The notes: a model not told the origin generated them from the letters alone. Shown: positions 35,684 through 44,316, counted from the stretch's first letter. The stretch is 64,000 nt of DNA from Vibrio navarrensis (GCF_015767675.1 NZ_CP065217.1:1922001-1986000), one strand, 5' to 3'. Program-made: numbers and translations.

Positions 35684-36018
35684 CAACAGATTGACACCGA
35701 GACTTTCAAAACCAAAGGACGAGCTTTTTTGCAAACTTGAAACAAACTAACCGACTCATTTATAAACCAAAATGCTAAATCAGCAAAGAAACAAAAAAAC
35801 TCAAATTGAGCGATTTGGAAGAAAAGTGACGAGCGTAGCATGCTCGGCGGACGTTTGGATGCTGAAGGTTATTTTGCCGCTAAACTCACAACGAAAAGCA
35901 ACCCAACGCGATCAAGAAACAACAAATACGTGATGATTATTTATTGCTTAACTTAAGCCAGAAAACATGGAATTTACCGTTCAATTCAAACTCGATTTAG
36001 CTGATAAAAACTCACTTT
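35684..36018 (-). repeat. ORF-less cassette, family E copy 1
   Basis: About 335 bp, starting (+ strand) caacagattgacaccgagac and ending aactcactttg. The only long - strand frame (35626-35841) is not kept in copy 2, which has one A fewer in the acaaaaaaactc run, so it is probably non-coding. Confidence 0.8.
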
Positions 36019-36144
36019 GCCTAACGCCCTGCTAAGGGGTGAGCAATGCACTACAAAAGCTACCGCACACCGTCTTAATCACAAAACTCACCGCATGCTG
36101 AAAATGCCACGCATTGCGAATCCCACTTAAGCAGTTTGTTAGCT
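36019..36144 (-). repeat. attC 56 (arms CTGCT/AGCAG)
   Basis: Cores GCCTAAC and GTTAGCT; inner arms GCAATGC/GCATTGC. Owned by B6. Confidence 0.95.
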
Positions 36145-36487
36145 TAAATTTCAGCACCTTAGATTTACCAAACCCGAGACTAACCCAGTTTGGAAAAACG
36201 ACAAACCACCTGAGTTTTAAAACCCGAAATGACTCAAACTTTGTGGCCGTTCATTTGCTTTAAAAACCAGTAAATTTTGAAAACACGTTTTCGCAAAACT
36301 CAAAGCGAAGGCTAAACCTTCCAAAGCGACTTTGCGCCAAACTGGCTAACCTCGCACAATCCCAAAACTCAATTGAGGCAACAGCTCAAAAATCGCGTTG
36401 GCAAAAAATGCCGATTTGCCGATAAACCAGAACGAATTGCCAATGGAAGAAAGAAGAGACCACAACCAATTGATTTTAATTGCTTTA
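36145..36487 (-). repeat. ORF-less cassette, family B copy 6
   Basis: Carries ccaaacccgagactaaccc as copy 2. Confidence 0.85.
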
Positions 36488-36614
36488 AGCTAACGCCGCG
36501 TTAAGGGGCGCAGGCACGCAATACAAAAGTAACCGCATGACAACGTAACCACTAAACCCAACGCAAATTGAAAATGCCACGCGTGCCAAGTCCCTCTTTA
36601 ACGCTTTGTTATGT
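36488..36614 (-). repeat. attC 57 (arms GCGTT/AACGC)
   Basis: Cores AGCTAAC and GTTATGT; inner arms GGCACGC/GCGTGCC. Owned by the ASCH cassette. Confidence 0.95.
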
Positions 36615-37007
36615 TCGTAGTTCAAGTTTGACTTTGGTGGCTTCTGAATCTGTTAAATCGTAGAACTTTCGTTTTGCTATGGCCTTAACTGGGTTGTCTA
36701 GCTTTCTGATATTACTTAATTTCCATGCCAACCAGCCATTCTCAAACTCTGATTCATCACAGCCTGAATGCTCGCAATCCTCTTTTACCCACGGCTCACA
36801 CGCGACAATATCAACAATAGCGACAACCCGCCCTGTCAAATCTTCATCACCTTCTGTCGTTAGCCGTCTGCGATTTTGGACCAGAGCAACATTGAGCATT
36901 GGTAACACTTCTGGACGCCAAGTTCTGATTTCTAACAACTTGGTTTGGTTCGCAATCATTGTTCCCCAAGGCTCAACTACAGATAGAGCTTTCACATTTT
37001 TCTCCAA
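36609..37007 (-). CDS. ASCH domain protein
   Basis: 132 residues. VKALSVVEPWGTMIANQTKLLEIRTWRP at the N-terminus and LTGRVVAIVDIVACEPW in the middle match the ASCH fold (PUA-like, thought to bind RNA or act on modified nucleosides). Start ATG at 37005-37007 with GGAGA upstream. Stop TAA in the attC core. Confidence 0.86.
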   Translation of the reverse strand: MEKNVKALSVVEPWGTMIANQTKLLEIRTWRPEVLPMLNVALVQNRRRLTTEGDEDLTGRVVAIVDIVACEPWVKEDCEHSGCDESEFENGWLAWKLSNIRKLDNPVKAIAKRKFYDLTDSEATKVKLELRT

Positions 37008-37010
37008 AGA

Positions 37011-37136
37011 ACATAACGCCCGCTTAAGGGGCAGACAACGCTACTACTAACTTTCCGCATAACACCGTAATCACAAAAACCAACGCATAGTAAAAATGCC
37101 GCGCGTTGGCTGTCCCTCTTGAAGCGTTTGTTAGGT
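37011..37136 (-). repeat. attC 58 (arms CGCTT/AAGCG)
   Basis: Cores ACATAAC and GTTAGGT; inner arms GACAACGC/GCGTTGGC. Owned by the lipocalin cassette. Confidence 0.95.
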
Positions 37137-37138
37137 AT

Positions 37139-37654
37139 TTATTGCTGCTGAACGTAAATGAGCTGATTTGTATCAAAACCACGCTCTTTCGACATTTGAA
37201 CGAACTTCTCCAGAATGTCTGGTTCGACTCTAGGCGTTCTTGAAAGTAACCACAGATATTCTGTATTCGGCCCTGACACGAAGGCATAACTGTAGTTTTC
37301 ACGCTCTAACTCAAACACCACGTAAGAGCCATAAAACGGACCAAAAAATGAAACCTTCAGATAACCGTCTGTTGGACTATTTACAAAGTAAGCTTTGCCT
37401 TCAGCCTCTTTCCACTCACCTTTCTCTTCGGAATAACCACGATTAAGAACCGAAACGCCGCCATCATTTCGAACACGATATTCCGCAGTAACCTGACTTA
37501 AACTTCTTTCAAAGGAATGATCAAGTCGAGCCACCTCGTACCATTTACCTAAATAATTGTTCAGTTCAAAATCCGACACAGGCTTTACTGATTCGGGCAT
37601 ACCCAAGCAGCCGTTTAATAAAACAGTACAAATAATCAACAAGATTGATCTCAT
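37139..37654 (-). CDS. blc: outer-membrane lipocalin lipoprotein (Blc/VlpA-like)
   Basis: 171 residues. A lipoprotein signal ends in the lipobox LLNGC (Cys16). NYLGKWYEVARLDHSFER is the GxW signature of lipocalins, and YSYAFVSGPNTEYLWLLSRTP is the second conserved region. These bind lipids at the outer membrane. V. cholerae VlpA, a lipocalin flanked by VCRs, is the known precedent. ATG at 37652-37654 follows GGAGG. Gene ends 3 bp from its attC. Confidence 0.95.
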   Translation of the reverse strand: MRSILLIICTVLLNGCLGMPESVKPVSDFELNNYLGKWYEVARLDHSFERSLSQVTAEYRVRNDGGVSVLNRGYSEEKGEWKEAEGKAYFVNSPTDGYLKVSFFGPFYGSYVVFELERENYSYAFVSGPNTEYLWLLSRTPRVEPDILEKFVQMSKERGFDTNQLIYVQQQ

Positions 37655-37667
37655 GATGCCTCCAAAT

Positions 37668-37793
37668 ACCTAACGCCAAATTAAGCTGCTACCAACGCAC
37701 AATGCCACTTTCAGCAATGCACCGTAATCACTAAACCATTTTGGAACTAATTCAGCCACGCGTTGGTAGTCAGGCTTGAATTTTTTGTTAGGT
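37668..37793 (-). repeat. attC 59 (arms AAATT/AATTT)
   Basis: Cores ACCTAAC and GTTAGGT; inner arms TACCAACGC/GCGTTGGTA. Owned by D2. Confidence 0.95.
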
Positions 37794-38134
37794 GTTACTG
37801 TTTCGCATTCATTAACTTGGCAAAGAACCACTAATTTAACGCATTACGATAAACGAAACCCAAGCCTTTTACTCAATTTGGCAGCCAAATGCGAGTAACT
37901 TAAAACAAGTATTCTGCTGATTTGATTGAGAAAACCAAAGCGCCTTTGCGCCAGTGAAACTTTCAACGAACCGATGCAAAAATTGAATGAAGCAACCCAC
38001 GAACATTGGCATGAGAAAAAGTGAAAGAAACGTGATGATTGGGACAGACCAAGCTGATTTGCTGACATCCGAAAACGAATGGTTGGAGAAATCCCCAACT
38101 CTTTTTCCCAAAAATTATGCTTTTCTCTTCGTAA
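37794..38134 (-). repeat. ORF-less cassette, family D copy 2
   Basis: Centre differs from copy 1 (gatgcaaaaattgaatgaagc). Confidence 0.85.
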
Positions 38135-38263
38135 ACCTAACGCCGCATTAAGTGGTGAGCGACGCTAAGCACCTATGCCTCGACAAACCACTTAAAACGC
38201 AAAAACTGAATTTACACTAAAACCGCCAAGCGTTGCGAATCCGTCTTAAATGCTTTGTTATGC
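38135..38263 (-). repeat. attC 60 (arms GCATT/AATGC)
   Basis: Cores ACCTAAC and GTTATGC; inner arms GCGACGC/GCGTTGC, AAGTGGTG variant. The only full-length GCATT site. Owned by C5. Confidence 0.95.
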
Positions 38264-38668
38264 AAATTCAATAAGATAAAACAGAAGTTACACCAAATTT
38301 GATTAAGAAAACAATCAAAATATTGGTTAAGTGAATCAAGAATCAACCAAAGCCTGAACCGTGATAAATAAGCCGCCAAAACAAAGTCCACCTTTCAACG
38401 ACAAACCAAGCTTTTGAATGAGACAAAATCACGGAGCAAGACTTTCAGCAAATGCGAAATGATCGACTAACTTGCCATTTCCACACTTTGCACCCGCTAA
38501 ACTGACAACGCCCAAACGCTAAAACTGATTGAGGCAAAACAAGAAACTTGCCTGTTTTACGGGTTGAGTTAACCAAGAATTTGAGGGTAAAAATGCTCAT
38601 TTGCCGACAATACAAAACGAATGGCCGGAGAAATCCCAAAAGATTGAACCCCTAAATTTACCTGAGTT
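38264..38668 (-). repeat. ORF-less cassette, family C copy 5
   Basis: Most diverged C copy in its first third (caccaaatttgattaagaaa). Confidence 0.84.
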
Positions 38669-38796
38669 GCATAACGCCCAATTAAGGGGTGAGCAACGCT
38701 ACCACCCAACCTAAGGCATTGTACCGTAGCCACTAAAGTTGAAGTAGAAGCAAAAATGCCAAGCGTTGGGAATCCCTCTTAAATTGTTTGTTATGT
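38669..38796 (-). repeat. attC 61 (arms CAATT/AATTG)
   Basis: Cores GCATAAC and GTTATGT; inner arms CAACGC/GCGTTGGG. Owned by the SH3 cassette. Confidence 0.95.
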
Positions 38797-39132
38797 ACGT
38801 TGTACCGAGCGCACTGGTACCCAACCAATTTCACCCGTTGACCTCGAAACTCGATACCACTCATTGAGTTCGAATAGCACTGACAGTTTTTCACCAATAA
38901 CAGTATTGAGTTCAGCATTGTCATAATCTTTAAGCAAGATTCCTTCAGAGCCACCTTCAATCTTTTCGATATACTGAACTGGAGCCCAACCCTGCTCCCC
39001 TTCACTACTGGTTATAAAGATCCAGTTGGGAAACTCGTCGTCTATTGTGCCTAGAGCTACTTTATCGCCTTGTTTCAAATAAAACGGATTGGGATATTCT
39101 GAGACGTGCTTTTCAGTAGTAACTACTTCCAT
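38791..39132 (-). CDS. SH3-domain protein
   Basis: 113 residues from the ATG at 39130-39132 (GGAGA upstream). Two SH3-like repeats: YLKQGDKVALG...WIFITSSEGEQGWAPVQYI and LNTVIGEKLSVLFELNEWYRVSRSTGEIGWVPVRSV. No signal peptide, so cytosolic. Partner unknown. Stop TAA in the attC core. Confidence 0.85.
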   Translation of the reverse strand: MEVVTTEKHVSEYPNPFYLKQGDKVALGTIDDEFPNWIFITSSEGEQGWAPVQYIEKIEGGSEGILLKDYDNAELNTVIGEKLSVLFELNEWYRVSRSTGEIGWVPVRSVQRT

Positions 39133-39146
39133 ATTTTCTCCAAAGT

Positions 39147-39273
39147 ACATAACGCTGCGTTAAGGGGTGAATGCCGCCTAAACCAAGTTTCCGCAGGCCA
39201 CTTTCACCACCAAAAGTCACTGCAAACCAAAAATGCCACGCGGCATGAATCCCGCTTAAACGCCTTGTTAGGC
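39147..39273 (-). repeat. attC 62 (arms GCGTT/AACGC)
   Basis: Cores ACATAAC and GTTAGGC; CTGCGTT variant; inner arms ATGCCGC/GCGGCAT. Owned by the 39273 gene. Confidence 0.95.
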
Positions 39274-39947
39274 TAAAGTTCTATGGGCGCGAACTCTTCT
39301 GTAATAGCTTTGCACATTTTGTTTACGACATCATCAGACACATCGTTTGAATCTCGGAGCCTATTGACGTGTTCATCCAAAGAAGCAAGAAACTCTGAGT
39401 TGGTCATAAGACAATTAAATTCGTTGATGTACTTTTCAAAACGCTCAAAAACTGATTTTTGAAACAATACTGTATATTCATCAACCATGTCTCCTTTTGC
39501 TTCATGGCCAGTGAAAGGATCAATTAACTTTGGTACATAAACAATGTTCCAAGGGGCTGTGAAAGCATATACGTTTTTGGTCCTGCCAAATACGTGCGAT
39601 ATTTGATAGTTTCTTAATGGCTGATATTGTTTACTTGTTGTTTTTGAAAAGCCCGTTAACTGTCTGATTAGTTTGGTCGGTTCGGCATTATTCGTTGAAT
39701 CTTGCACCACATTATGATTTTGGAGCACTTCCGAATAAAGGTTTTGAAATAAATGCGTACCGCTGGCATTCCGACCGAACCCTCGGATGTATACAGTCTG
39801 ATTTGTTTCGATGCGCTTTTTAAGATCAGTCCAGCACTGACTTGCTTGACTCTCTCCCGCATAAATTGTTTCGCTAATCCCAAATTCGAAAAAGTCATCC
39901 TTTGTCAGCCCCATACGATCTAAAAACGCTACATATGAATCACGCAT
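39273..39947 (-). CDS. hypothetical protein, possible HNH-like nuclease
   Basis: 224 residues. The segment NYQISHVFGRTKNVYAFTAPWNIVYVPKLIDPFTGHEAKG (about 113-153) is compact and His/Asn-rich, as in some uncharacterised HNH-like proteins, but I cannot place the metal ligands with certainty. Upstream VYIRGFGRNASGTHLFQNLY may be a nucleic-acid contact. Start ATG at 39945-39947 after AAGGAG. Function unproven. Confidence 0.72.
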   Translation of the reverse strand: MRDSYVAFLDRMGLTKDDFFEFGISETIYAGESQASQCWTDLKKRIETNQTVYIRGFGRNASGTHLFQNLYSEVLQNHNVVQDSTNNAEPTKLIRQLTGFSKTTSKQYQPLRNYQISHVFGRTKNVYAFTAPWNIVYVPKLIDPFTGHEAKGDMVDEYTVLFQKSVFERFEKYINEFNCLMTNSEFLASLDEHVNRLRDSNDVSDDVVNKMCKAITEEFAPIEL

Positions 39948-39961
39948 GATTATCTCCTTTA

Positions 39962-40087
39962 GCCTAACGCCAAATTAAGCTGCTACCAACGCACAATGTC
40001 ACTTTAAGCAATGCACCGTAATCACAAAACTATTTTGGAACCAATAAAGCCGCGCGTTGGTAGTCAGGCTTGAATTTTTTGTTAGGT
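39962..40087 (-). repeat. attC 63 (arms AAATT/AATTT)
   Basis: Cores GCCTAAC and GTTAGGT; inner arms TACCAACGC/GCGTTGGTA. Owned by D3. Confidence 0.95.
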
Positions 40088-40428
40088 GTTACTATTTCGC
40101 ATTCATTAACTTGGCAAAGAACGACTAATTTAACGCATTACGATAAACGAAACCTAAACCTTTTACTCAATTTGGCAGCCAAATGCGAGTAACTTAAAAC
40201 AAGTATTCTGCTGATTTGATTGATAAAACCAAAGCGCCTTTGCGCCAGTGGAACATTCAACCAGCCTACGCCATTTTCCAATGAAGCAACCCACGAACAT
40301 TGGCATGGGAAAGAGTTAAAGAAACGTGGTGATTTGGGCAAACCAAGCCGATTTGCTGACATCCGTAAACAAATGGCTAGAGAAACCCCCAAATCTTTTC
40401 CCCAACAATTATGCTTTTCTCTTCGTAA
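40088..40428 (-). repeat. ORF-less cassette, family D copy 3
   Basis: Close to copy 1 throughout. Confidence 0.85.
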
Positions 40429-40554
40429 ACCTAACGCCCAATTAAGGTGTGAGCCACGCTACCATTGCACTCAACTTGGACGCCGTAAACACTAAACTAA
40501 ACCCAAACCAAAAATGCCAAGCGTGGGGAATCACTCTTAAATTGTTTGTTATAT
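40429..40554 (-). repeat. attC 64 (arms CAATT/AATTG)
   Basis: Cores ACCTAAC and GTTATAT. Two paired changes from the class norm: AAGGTGTG with CACTCTT, and GCCACGC with GCGTGG. Its right core carries the -35 of the ccdA promoter. Owned by the ccdAB cassette. Confidence 0.95.
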
Positions 40555-40574
40555 GCCTTTCGTGCGCCTATACT
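40546..40574 (+). promoter_or_regulatory. ccdAB promoter overlapping the attC core
   Basis: TTGTTA (40546-40551) and TATACT (40569-40574) are 17 bp apart. The -35 hexamer lies inside the GTTATAT end of attC 64, so the attC provides half of the promoter. Confidence 0.65.
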
Positions 40575-40576
40575 TA

Positions 40577-40597
40577 ATGCGCACTAAAAATACGCAT
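40577..40597. promoter_or_regulatory. candidate CcdAB operator
   Basis: ATGCG, an 11-bp spacer, then CGCAT, between the -10 and the ccdA Shine-Dalgarno. CcdA proteins repress their own promoter; this palindrome is the best-placed site, but it is not proven. Confidence 0.45.
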
Positions 40598-40608
40598 AGG
40601 TAATTATC

Positions 40609-40854
40609 ATGAGAAACTCATATAGTACGCAAGCACCCAAAAAGGCTGCAAACTTAAGCTTAAACAGCGAACTACTCGCTGAAGCTAAGCGACTAAACAT
40701 AAACCTCTCTGCAACAATGGAAAAAGCTCTTGAAAAAGAAGTTAAACAACGCCGTAAAACTGAGTGGTTAGAGCAAAATGCAGATGCTATTAGCGCTTGC
40801 AATGAACTAACAGAAAATCACGGCCTGTTTTCCGATTCTTACCGAGTATTCTAA
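40609..40854 (+). CDS. ccdA: CcdA-type antitoxin
   Basis: 81 residues: N-terminal ribbon-helix-helix (AANLSLNSELLAEAKRLNINLSATMEKALEKEV) and C-terminal CcdB-binding arm with WLEQNADAISACNELTENHGLFSD. ATG preceded by AGG at 9-11 nt. It reads opposite to the cassette array, with its own promoter. Confidence 0.96.
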   Translation: MRNSYSTQAPKKAANLSLNSELLAEAKRLNINLSATMEKALEKEVKQRRKTEWLEQNADAISACNELTENHGLFSDSYRVF

Positions 40855-41171
40855 TGTCACAATTTTCACTATACCAAAATAACGATAAAAGCACTGCTAC
40901 CGCTTACCCATACTTTGTTGATGTTCAAAGTGAAATGCTTGATACGCTGAATACCCGACTGGTGATTCCCTTAACACCAGTTGAAATGTTAGAGAAGAAA
41001 GCCCCTACCCACCTGTGCCCAGTGATCCACATTGATGAAGGCGACTTCGTAATCCTAACTCATCAAATGGCGAGTGTTCCAACTAAAATCCTGCGTGATC
41101 CTGTGAATGAGTTGAGCACTTTTAGAAATGAGATTATTGCTGCTATCGACTTTCTGATTACTGGCATATAA
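40854..41171 (+). CDS. ccdB: CcdB-type DNA gyrase toxin
   Basis: 105 residues, very close in layout to the V. fischeri-type CcdB (starts MSQFSLY, ends FLITGI), which poisons GyrA. Its ATG overlaps the last base of ccdA's stop, so the pair is coupled. The stop TAA is the attC 65 core read on the + strand. Probably stabilises the array through addiction. Confidence 0.96.
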   Translation: MSQFSLYQNNDKSTATAYPYFVDVQSEMLDTLNTRLVIPLTPVEMLEKKAPTHLCPVIHIDEGDFVILTHQMASVPTKILRDPVNELSTFRNEIIAAIDFLITGI

Positions 41172-41294
41172 CGCCCAATTAAGGGGTGAGCAACGCTACC
41201 ACCCAAACCTAAAGCATTGTGCCATAAACACTAAACTTGCAGTAGAAGCAAAAATACCAAGCGTTGGGAATCCCTCTTAAATTGTTTGTTATGT
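41166..41294 (-). repeat. attC 65 (arms CAATT/AATTG)
   Basis: Cores ATATAAC and GTTATGT; inner arms CAACGC/GCGTTGGG. Owned by the 42586 membrane gene, now split from it by an ISL3 copy. Confidence 0.95.
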
Positions 41295-41326
41295 GCCGCG
41301 GTTAGTGTTTTTCACAATCCTTTTTG

Positions 41327-42611
41327 GGTTCATCCGGAAAATCGATACTTCGCCTCATGACTGGCTTTGATTTTTAACTCAAAAAATTCCCAATCACGAT
41401 ACCCATAGGCGACTTTGTTCAGCGTCTTTATTCGGTTGTTCACACCCTCTACTCGACCACTATTCATCCTTTCATCATAAAATGCCAATATCCCATCCTT
41501 ATGCTTCCTCAGGGTCTTAGTAAACTTCTCTAGCATCACAATGCCTGAGTGGTTCGCTTCATCTATCCAGCTTTCTAGCCATCTCTCACCCTCTATCTTT
41601 GATGGCTGCGACCACAGCATTCTTAACTTCTCTTTTAAATAATAAACCACCGCTAAGGGCTGATTGGCTGCGAGTGCTCGCTCCAATCTCGCTTGGCCTT
41701 GCTCATCTAACCTATCGGGATTACTTACCAATAACCAACGAGTATTCTTAAGGTATTGAGCGTCATTTTTGTTACTCATCGAATTTTGTAGTTCACGCCT
41801 GAACTCTGTCAGCTTTTCATTAAAACGCTTCACCACGTGGAAACGGTCAATGACCAACTTCGCCTTCGGGGCGTGCTGTTTTACCGAAGAGATGTATGCC
41901 TGTCCCATATCGGTGGCGACGGCTTCAATCGGCTTTTTACAACGCAGCTTCCGTTTCCAAAAACCGTCAAGGCTTTCGGCCTTCTTTCCTTTCTCTGTAT
42001 AAATGACGGCACTTGTCTTCATATCAATCACAACCGTCATGAAGCCACTTTTTGAGCCACAGTAAATCTCATCAATTCCAATGTGAGTGACGTTTTTAAG
42101 ACAAGGTTGAGAGTATCGCTTTTGCAGGTAATGCTTCTGAATATCTTTCACTGTATCCCAACAGACACCACATAGCTTGGCAATGGCATTGATGGTGACG
42201 TTCAATGCTGACAGCGAGAGAACATACTGTTCAAAGCCCTTTGTGTAACGCACTTTGGGACGAGGAACAAAGTTAAGCGGCAAATACCCGAGTGTATTAC
42301 AAGCTCGGCATTCAATCCGCTGGTTTGCTATCTGGATGTAACAGGGGCTAGTGCCGATTGGCGTAGCGATGAAACGGCGAACCTTACCTCCTTTTTTTTA
42401 TGACATCACGACTACGACATGATGGACATTTAATATGAGGATTGTGTGCTACGTGAAAGATGGTCGCGTCACCATCAAACTCTGTAGAGCAATAATGGAA
42501 AGGGCCGCGTATTCCAAAGCGATGGTAAAGAAGTGAAGTTGACATTAACTGGCTATTTTTGGCGATATGGTATCAGAAAAGCCATTCAGGTATCGATTTT
42601 CCGGATGAACC
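41327..42611 (-). mobile_element. ISL3-family insertion sequence, complete (1285 bp)
   Basis: Termini ggttcatccggaaaatcgat and its complement ending at 42611. An 8-bp duplication, CCTTTTTG, flanks it (41319-41326 and 42612-42619). Inserted into the 3' end of the membrane-protein gene. Identical in length and, as far as I compared, in sequence to the copy at 57704-58988. Confidence 0.96.
41330..42545 (-). CDS. ISL3-family transposase in two frames joined at an A8 run
   Basis: The N-terminal frame (ATG at 42543-42545, stop at 42384-42386) gives 53 residues with CPSC; the main frame (41330 to about 42397) has IECRAC, HIGIDEIYCGS, EAVATDMGQ, VIDRFHVVKRF and VEGVNNRIKTLN. The two Cys pairs make one zinc finger, split exactly at eight A (complement of 42392-42399). 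A +1 shift or transcriptional slippage would join them. All three copies have the same run. Confidence 0.9.
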
Positions 42612-42858
42612 CCTTTTTGTCTTTGAACAGATTAGTTAGTGCCGTTGCTTCTGTTCTTTCTAGGTCTTGATAAGCATCGAAAACGTCACCATTTTTGTAC
42701 CCAAGAAAGCACAGCCCACCTTGAATAATTAGGGTAAAAAATGATACAACTAGAATCAGAAATGGAATGACACCAAACATATCAAGAGACAGTAAAAGTG
42801 AAGACAATGCTATAGCCACCACTGAAATCACCACTTTAACCTTGCTGCTAAAAAACAT
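42586..42858 (-). pseudogene. small membrane protein with C-terminus replaced by ISL3 end
   Basis: About 78 native residues with two membrane helices (VVISVVAIALSSLLLSL and IPFLILVVSFFTLIIQGGLCFLG), then ...NLFKDKK. The IS inserted here swaps the native tail DCEKH (coded at 41302-41326) for GFIRKIDT. Start ATG at 42856-42858 behind AGAGGG. The protein may still be made. Confidence 0.8.
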
Positions 42859-42938
42859 AACACCCTCTAAAATATGAAATTTTAGCCATTCTATAAGTTA
42901 ATGGTTGCACATAATGTTTGTCGCTTCACATGAAAGGC

Positions 42939-43064
42939 ACATAACGCCAAATTAAGCTGCTACCAACGCACAATGTCACTTTCAGCAATGCACCGTAATC
43001 ACAAAACCATTTTGGAACTAATTCAGCCACGCGTTGGTAGTCAGGCTTGAATTTTTTGTTAGGT
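42939..43064 (-). repeat. attC 66 (arms AAATT/AATTT)
   Basis: Cores ACATAAC and GTTAGGT; inner arms TACCAACGC/GCGTTGGTA. Owned by D4. Confidence 0.95.
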
Positions 43065-43405
43065 GTTACTGTTTCGCATTCATTAACTTGGCAGAGAACG
43101 ACTAATTTAACGTATTGTGATGAACGAAACCCAAACCTTTTACTCAATTTGGCAGCCCAATGCGATCAACTTAAAACAAGTAACTCATTCATGCGATTGA
43201 GAAACCCAAAGCGCCTTTGCGCCAGGGAAACATTCAACCAACCTACGCCATTTTCCAATGAAGCAACCCACGAACATTGGCATGAGAATAAGTTGAAGAA
43301 ACGTGGTGATTTGGGAAAACAAAGCTGATTTGCTGACATCTGTAAACGGATGGCCAGAGAAACCCCCGAATCTTCTTCCCAAAAATTACGCTTTTCTCTT
43401 CGTAA
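43065..43405 (-). repeat. ORF-less cassette, family D copy 4
   Basis: Has caagtaactcattcatgcg where other D copies read caagtattctgctgatttg. Confidence 0.85.
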
Positions 43406-43504
43406 ACCTAACGCCCTGCTAAGCGGCGAATAACAGTTGGCTAAAATTTGTGAGGTACGAACAAAAGCCAACTGTAATTTGTCCGATTGAGCAGCTTGTT
43501 ATGT
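43406..43504 (-). repeat. attC 67, short non-VCR type (99 bp)
   Basis: Cores ACCTAAC and GTTATGT. Arms CTGCTAAGCGG/CCGATTGAGCAG and AACAGTTGGCT/AGCCAACTGT. Same class as site 15. Owned by the 43511 gene. Confidence 0.88.
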
Positions 43505-43510
43505 GAGTCA

Positions 43511-43801
43511 TTATTTCTCTGACCTATATTTCAATTCTGCACGCGTGAAATCACCCACCCAGCAATTATGCTCTTGATTAAATCGGATTCGTGCCTCCAC
43601 TTCTAGACGATCAGGATTACCATTATCATCGACGCCATCTGGATCTATGAGCGTTACGATCTGTCCTTCAGACAAGACAATATTTTCTTTCTCCATTTGT
43701 TGAATTGTACCGTAACAAACCAATGGAGCAGATACTTGCCCTTCCTCTTTTCCGTCGAGGAGCTTATTAAAATCATGAAATAATTCGATTCTACTTTTCA
43801 C
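43511..43801 (-). CDS. hypothetical protein
   Basis: 96 residues, not recognised. Short helix (IELFHDFNKLLDG), then a beta-rich part (VCYGTIQQMEKENIVLSEGQIVTLIDPDG) with an acidic loop DPDGVDDNGNPD that could bind metal. Start GTG (43799-43801) after GGAGA. It is the only gene tied to a short, non-VCR attC, so it may be an import from another genus. Confidence 0.72.
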   Translation of the reverse strand: MKSRIELFHDFNKLLDGKEEGQVSAPLVCYGTIQQMEKENIVLSEGQIVTLIDPDGVDDNGNPDRLEVEARIRFNQEHNCWVGDFTRAELKYRSEK

Positions 43802-43821
43802 TTCGAATCTCCGCTGAATTC

Positions 43822-43947
43822 ACATAACGCCCGGTTAAGGGGCAGACAACGCCACTACTAAGCTTCCGCATAACATCATAACCACAAAAACCAACGCATA
43901 ATAAAAATGCCACGCGTTGGCTGTCCCTCTTGAACCGTTTGTTATGT
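43822..43947 (-). repeat. attC 68 (arms CGGTT/AACCG)
   Basis: Cores ACATAAC and GTTATGT; inner arms GACAACGC/GCGTTGGC. Owned by the 44001 gene. Confidence 0.95.
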
Positions 43948-44000
43948 TTTATTCCAACCAGCTGATTTTGTTAAGAATAAACTTAGGAATTTCAACTAGT

Positions 44001-44291
44001 TTAAGACATTATTGCCTTACTTCTAAAAAGTGTTTTTTTGCATGATAAGCAAATATGTTTATAACGAGGATCTGCATGAGCTGTTAATGGTTGGAAAATC
44101 ACTTTGTCTGAACCACAACTAAAGCATTTAGCACTTTCTGGATCTGCTGTTTTACATTCAGGATGCTTTATCAAATAATTCTCAAGTGTCGGCAATTTGT
44201 GCCAATCATCATCCTGTGGCTTCGAATATGATGCAAAATAGTAGAATATTGCAGCCGCGCCAAAAGCTAAAACCAACCAAATGAAATCCAT
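44001..44291 (-). CDS. membrane-anchored zinc-ribbon protein
   Basis: 96 residues. One N-terminal membrane helix (FIWLVLAFGAAAIFYYFA, residues 3-20), then a ribbon with CFSC and CLSC (about 56-59 and 81-84). Start ATG at 44289-44291. Not recognised as a named family. Confidence 0.75.
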   Translation of the reverse strand: MDFIWLVLAFGAAAIFYYFASYSKPQDDDWHKLPTLENYLIKHPECKTADPESAKCFSCGSDKVIFQPLTAHADPRYKHICLSCKKTLFRSKAIMS

Positions 44292-44316
44292 CTCTTTTCC
44301 TCAAGTTATCCCGAAA

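Noticed and set aside
35626..35841. Gene in family E copy 1 (MLRSSLFFQIAQFEFF...)
   Set aside because: Copy 2 has a one-base difference in the A run that shifts the frame, and the C-terminus is attC translation.
37024..37302. 92-residue - strand frame over the lipocalin 3' end and attC 58
   Set aside because: Out of frame with the clear lipocalin gene; its tail is the attC peptide.
41769..42055. + strand frames inside the ISL3 copies (32511-32797, 41769-42055, 58146-58432)
   Set aside because: Antisense shadows of the transposase.
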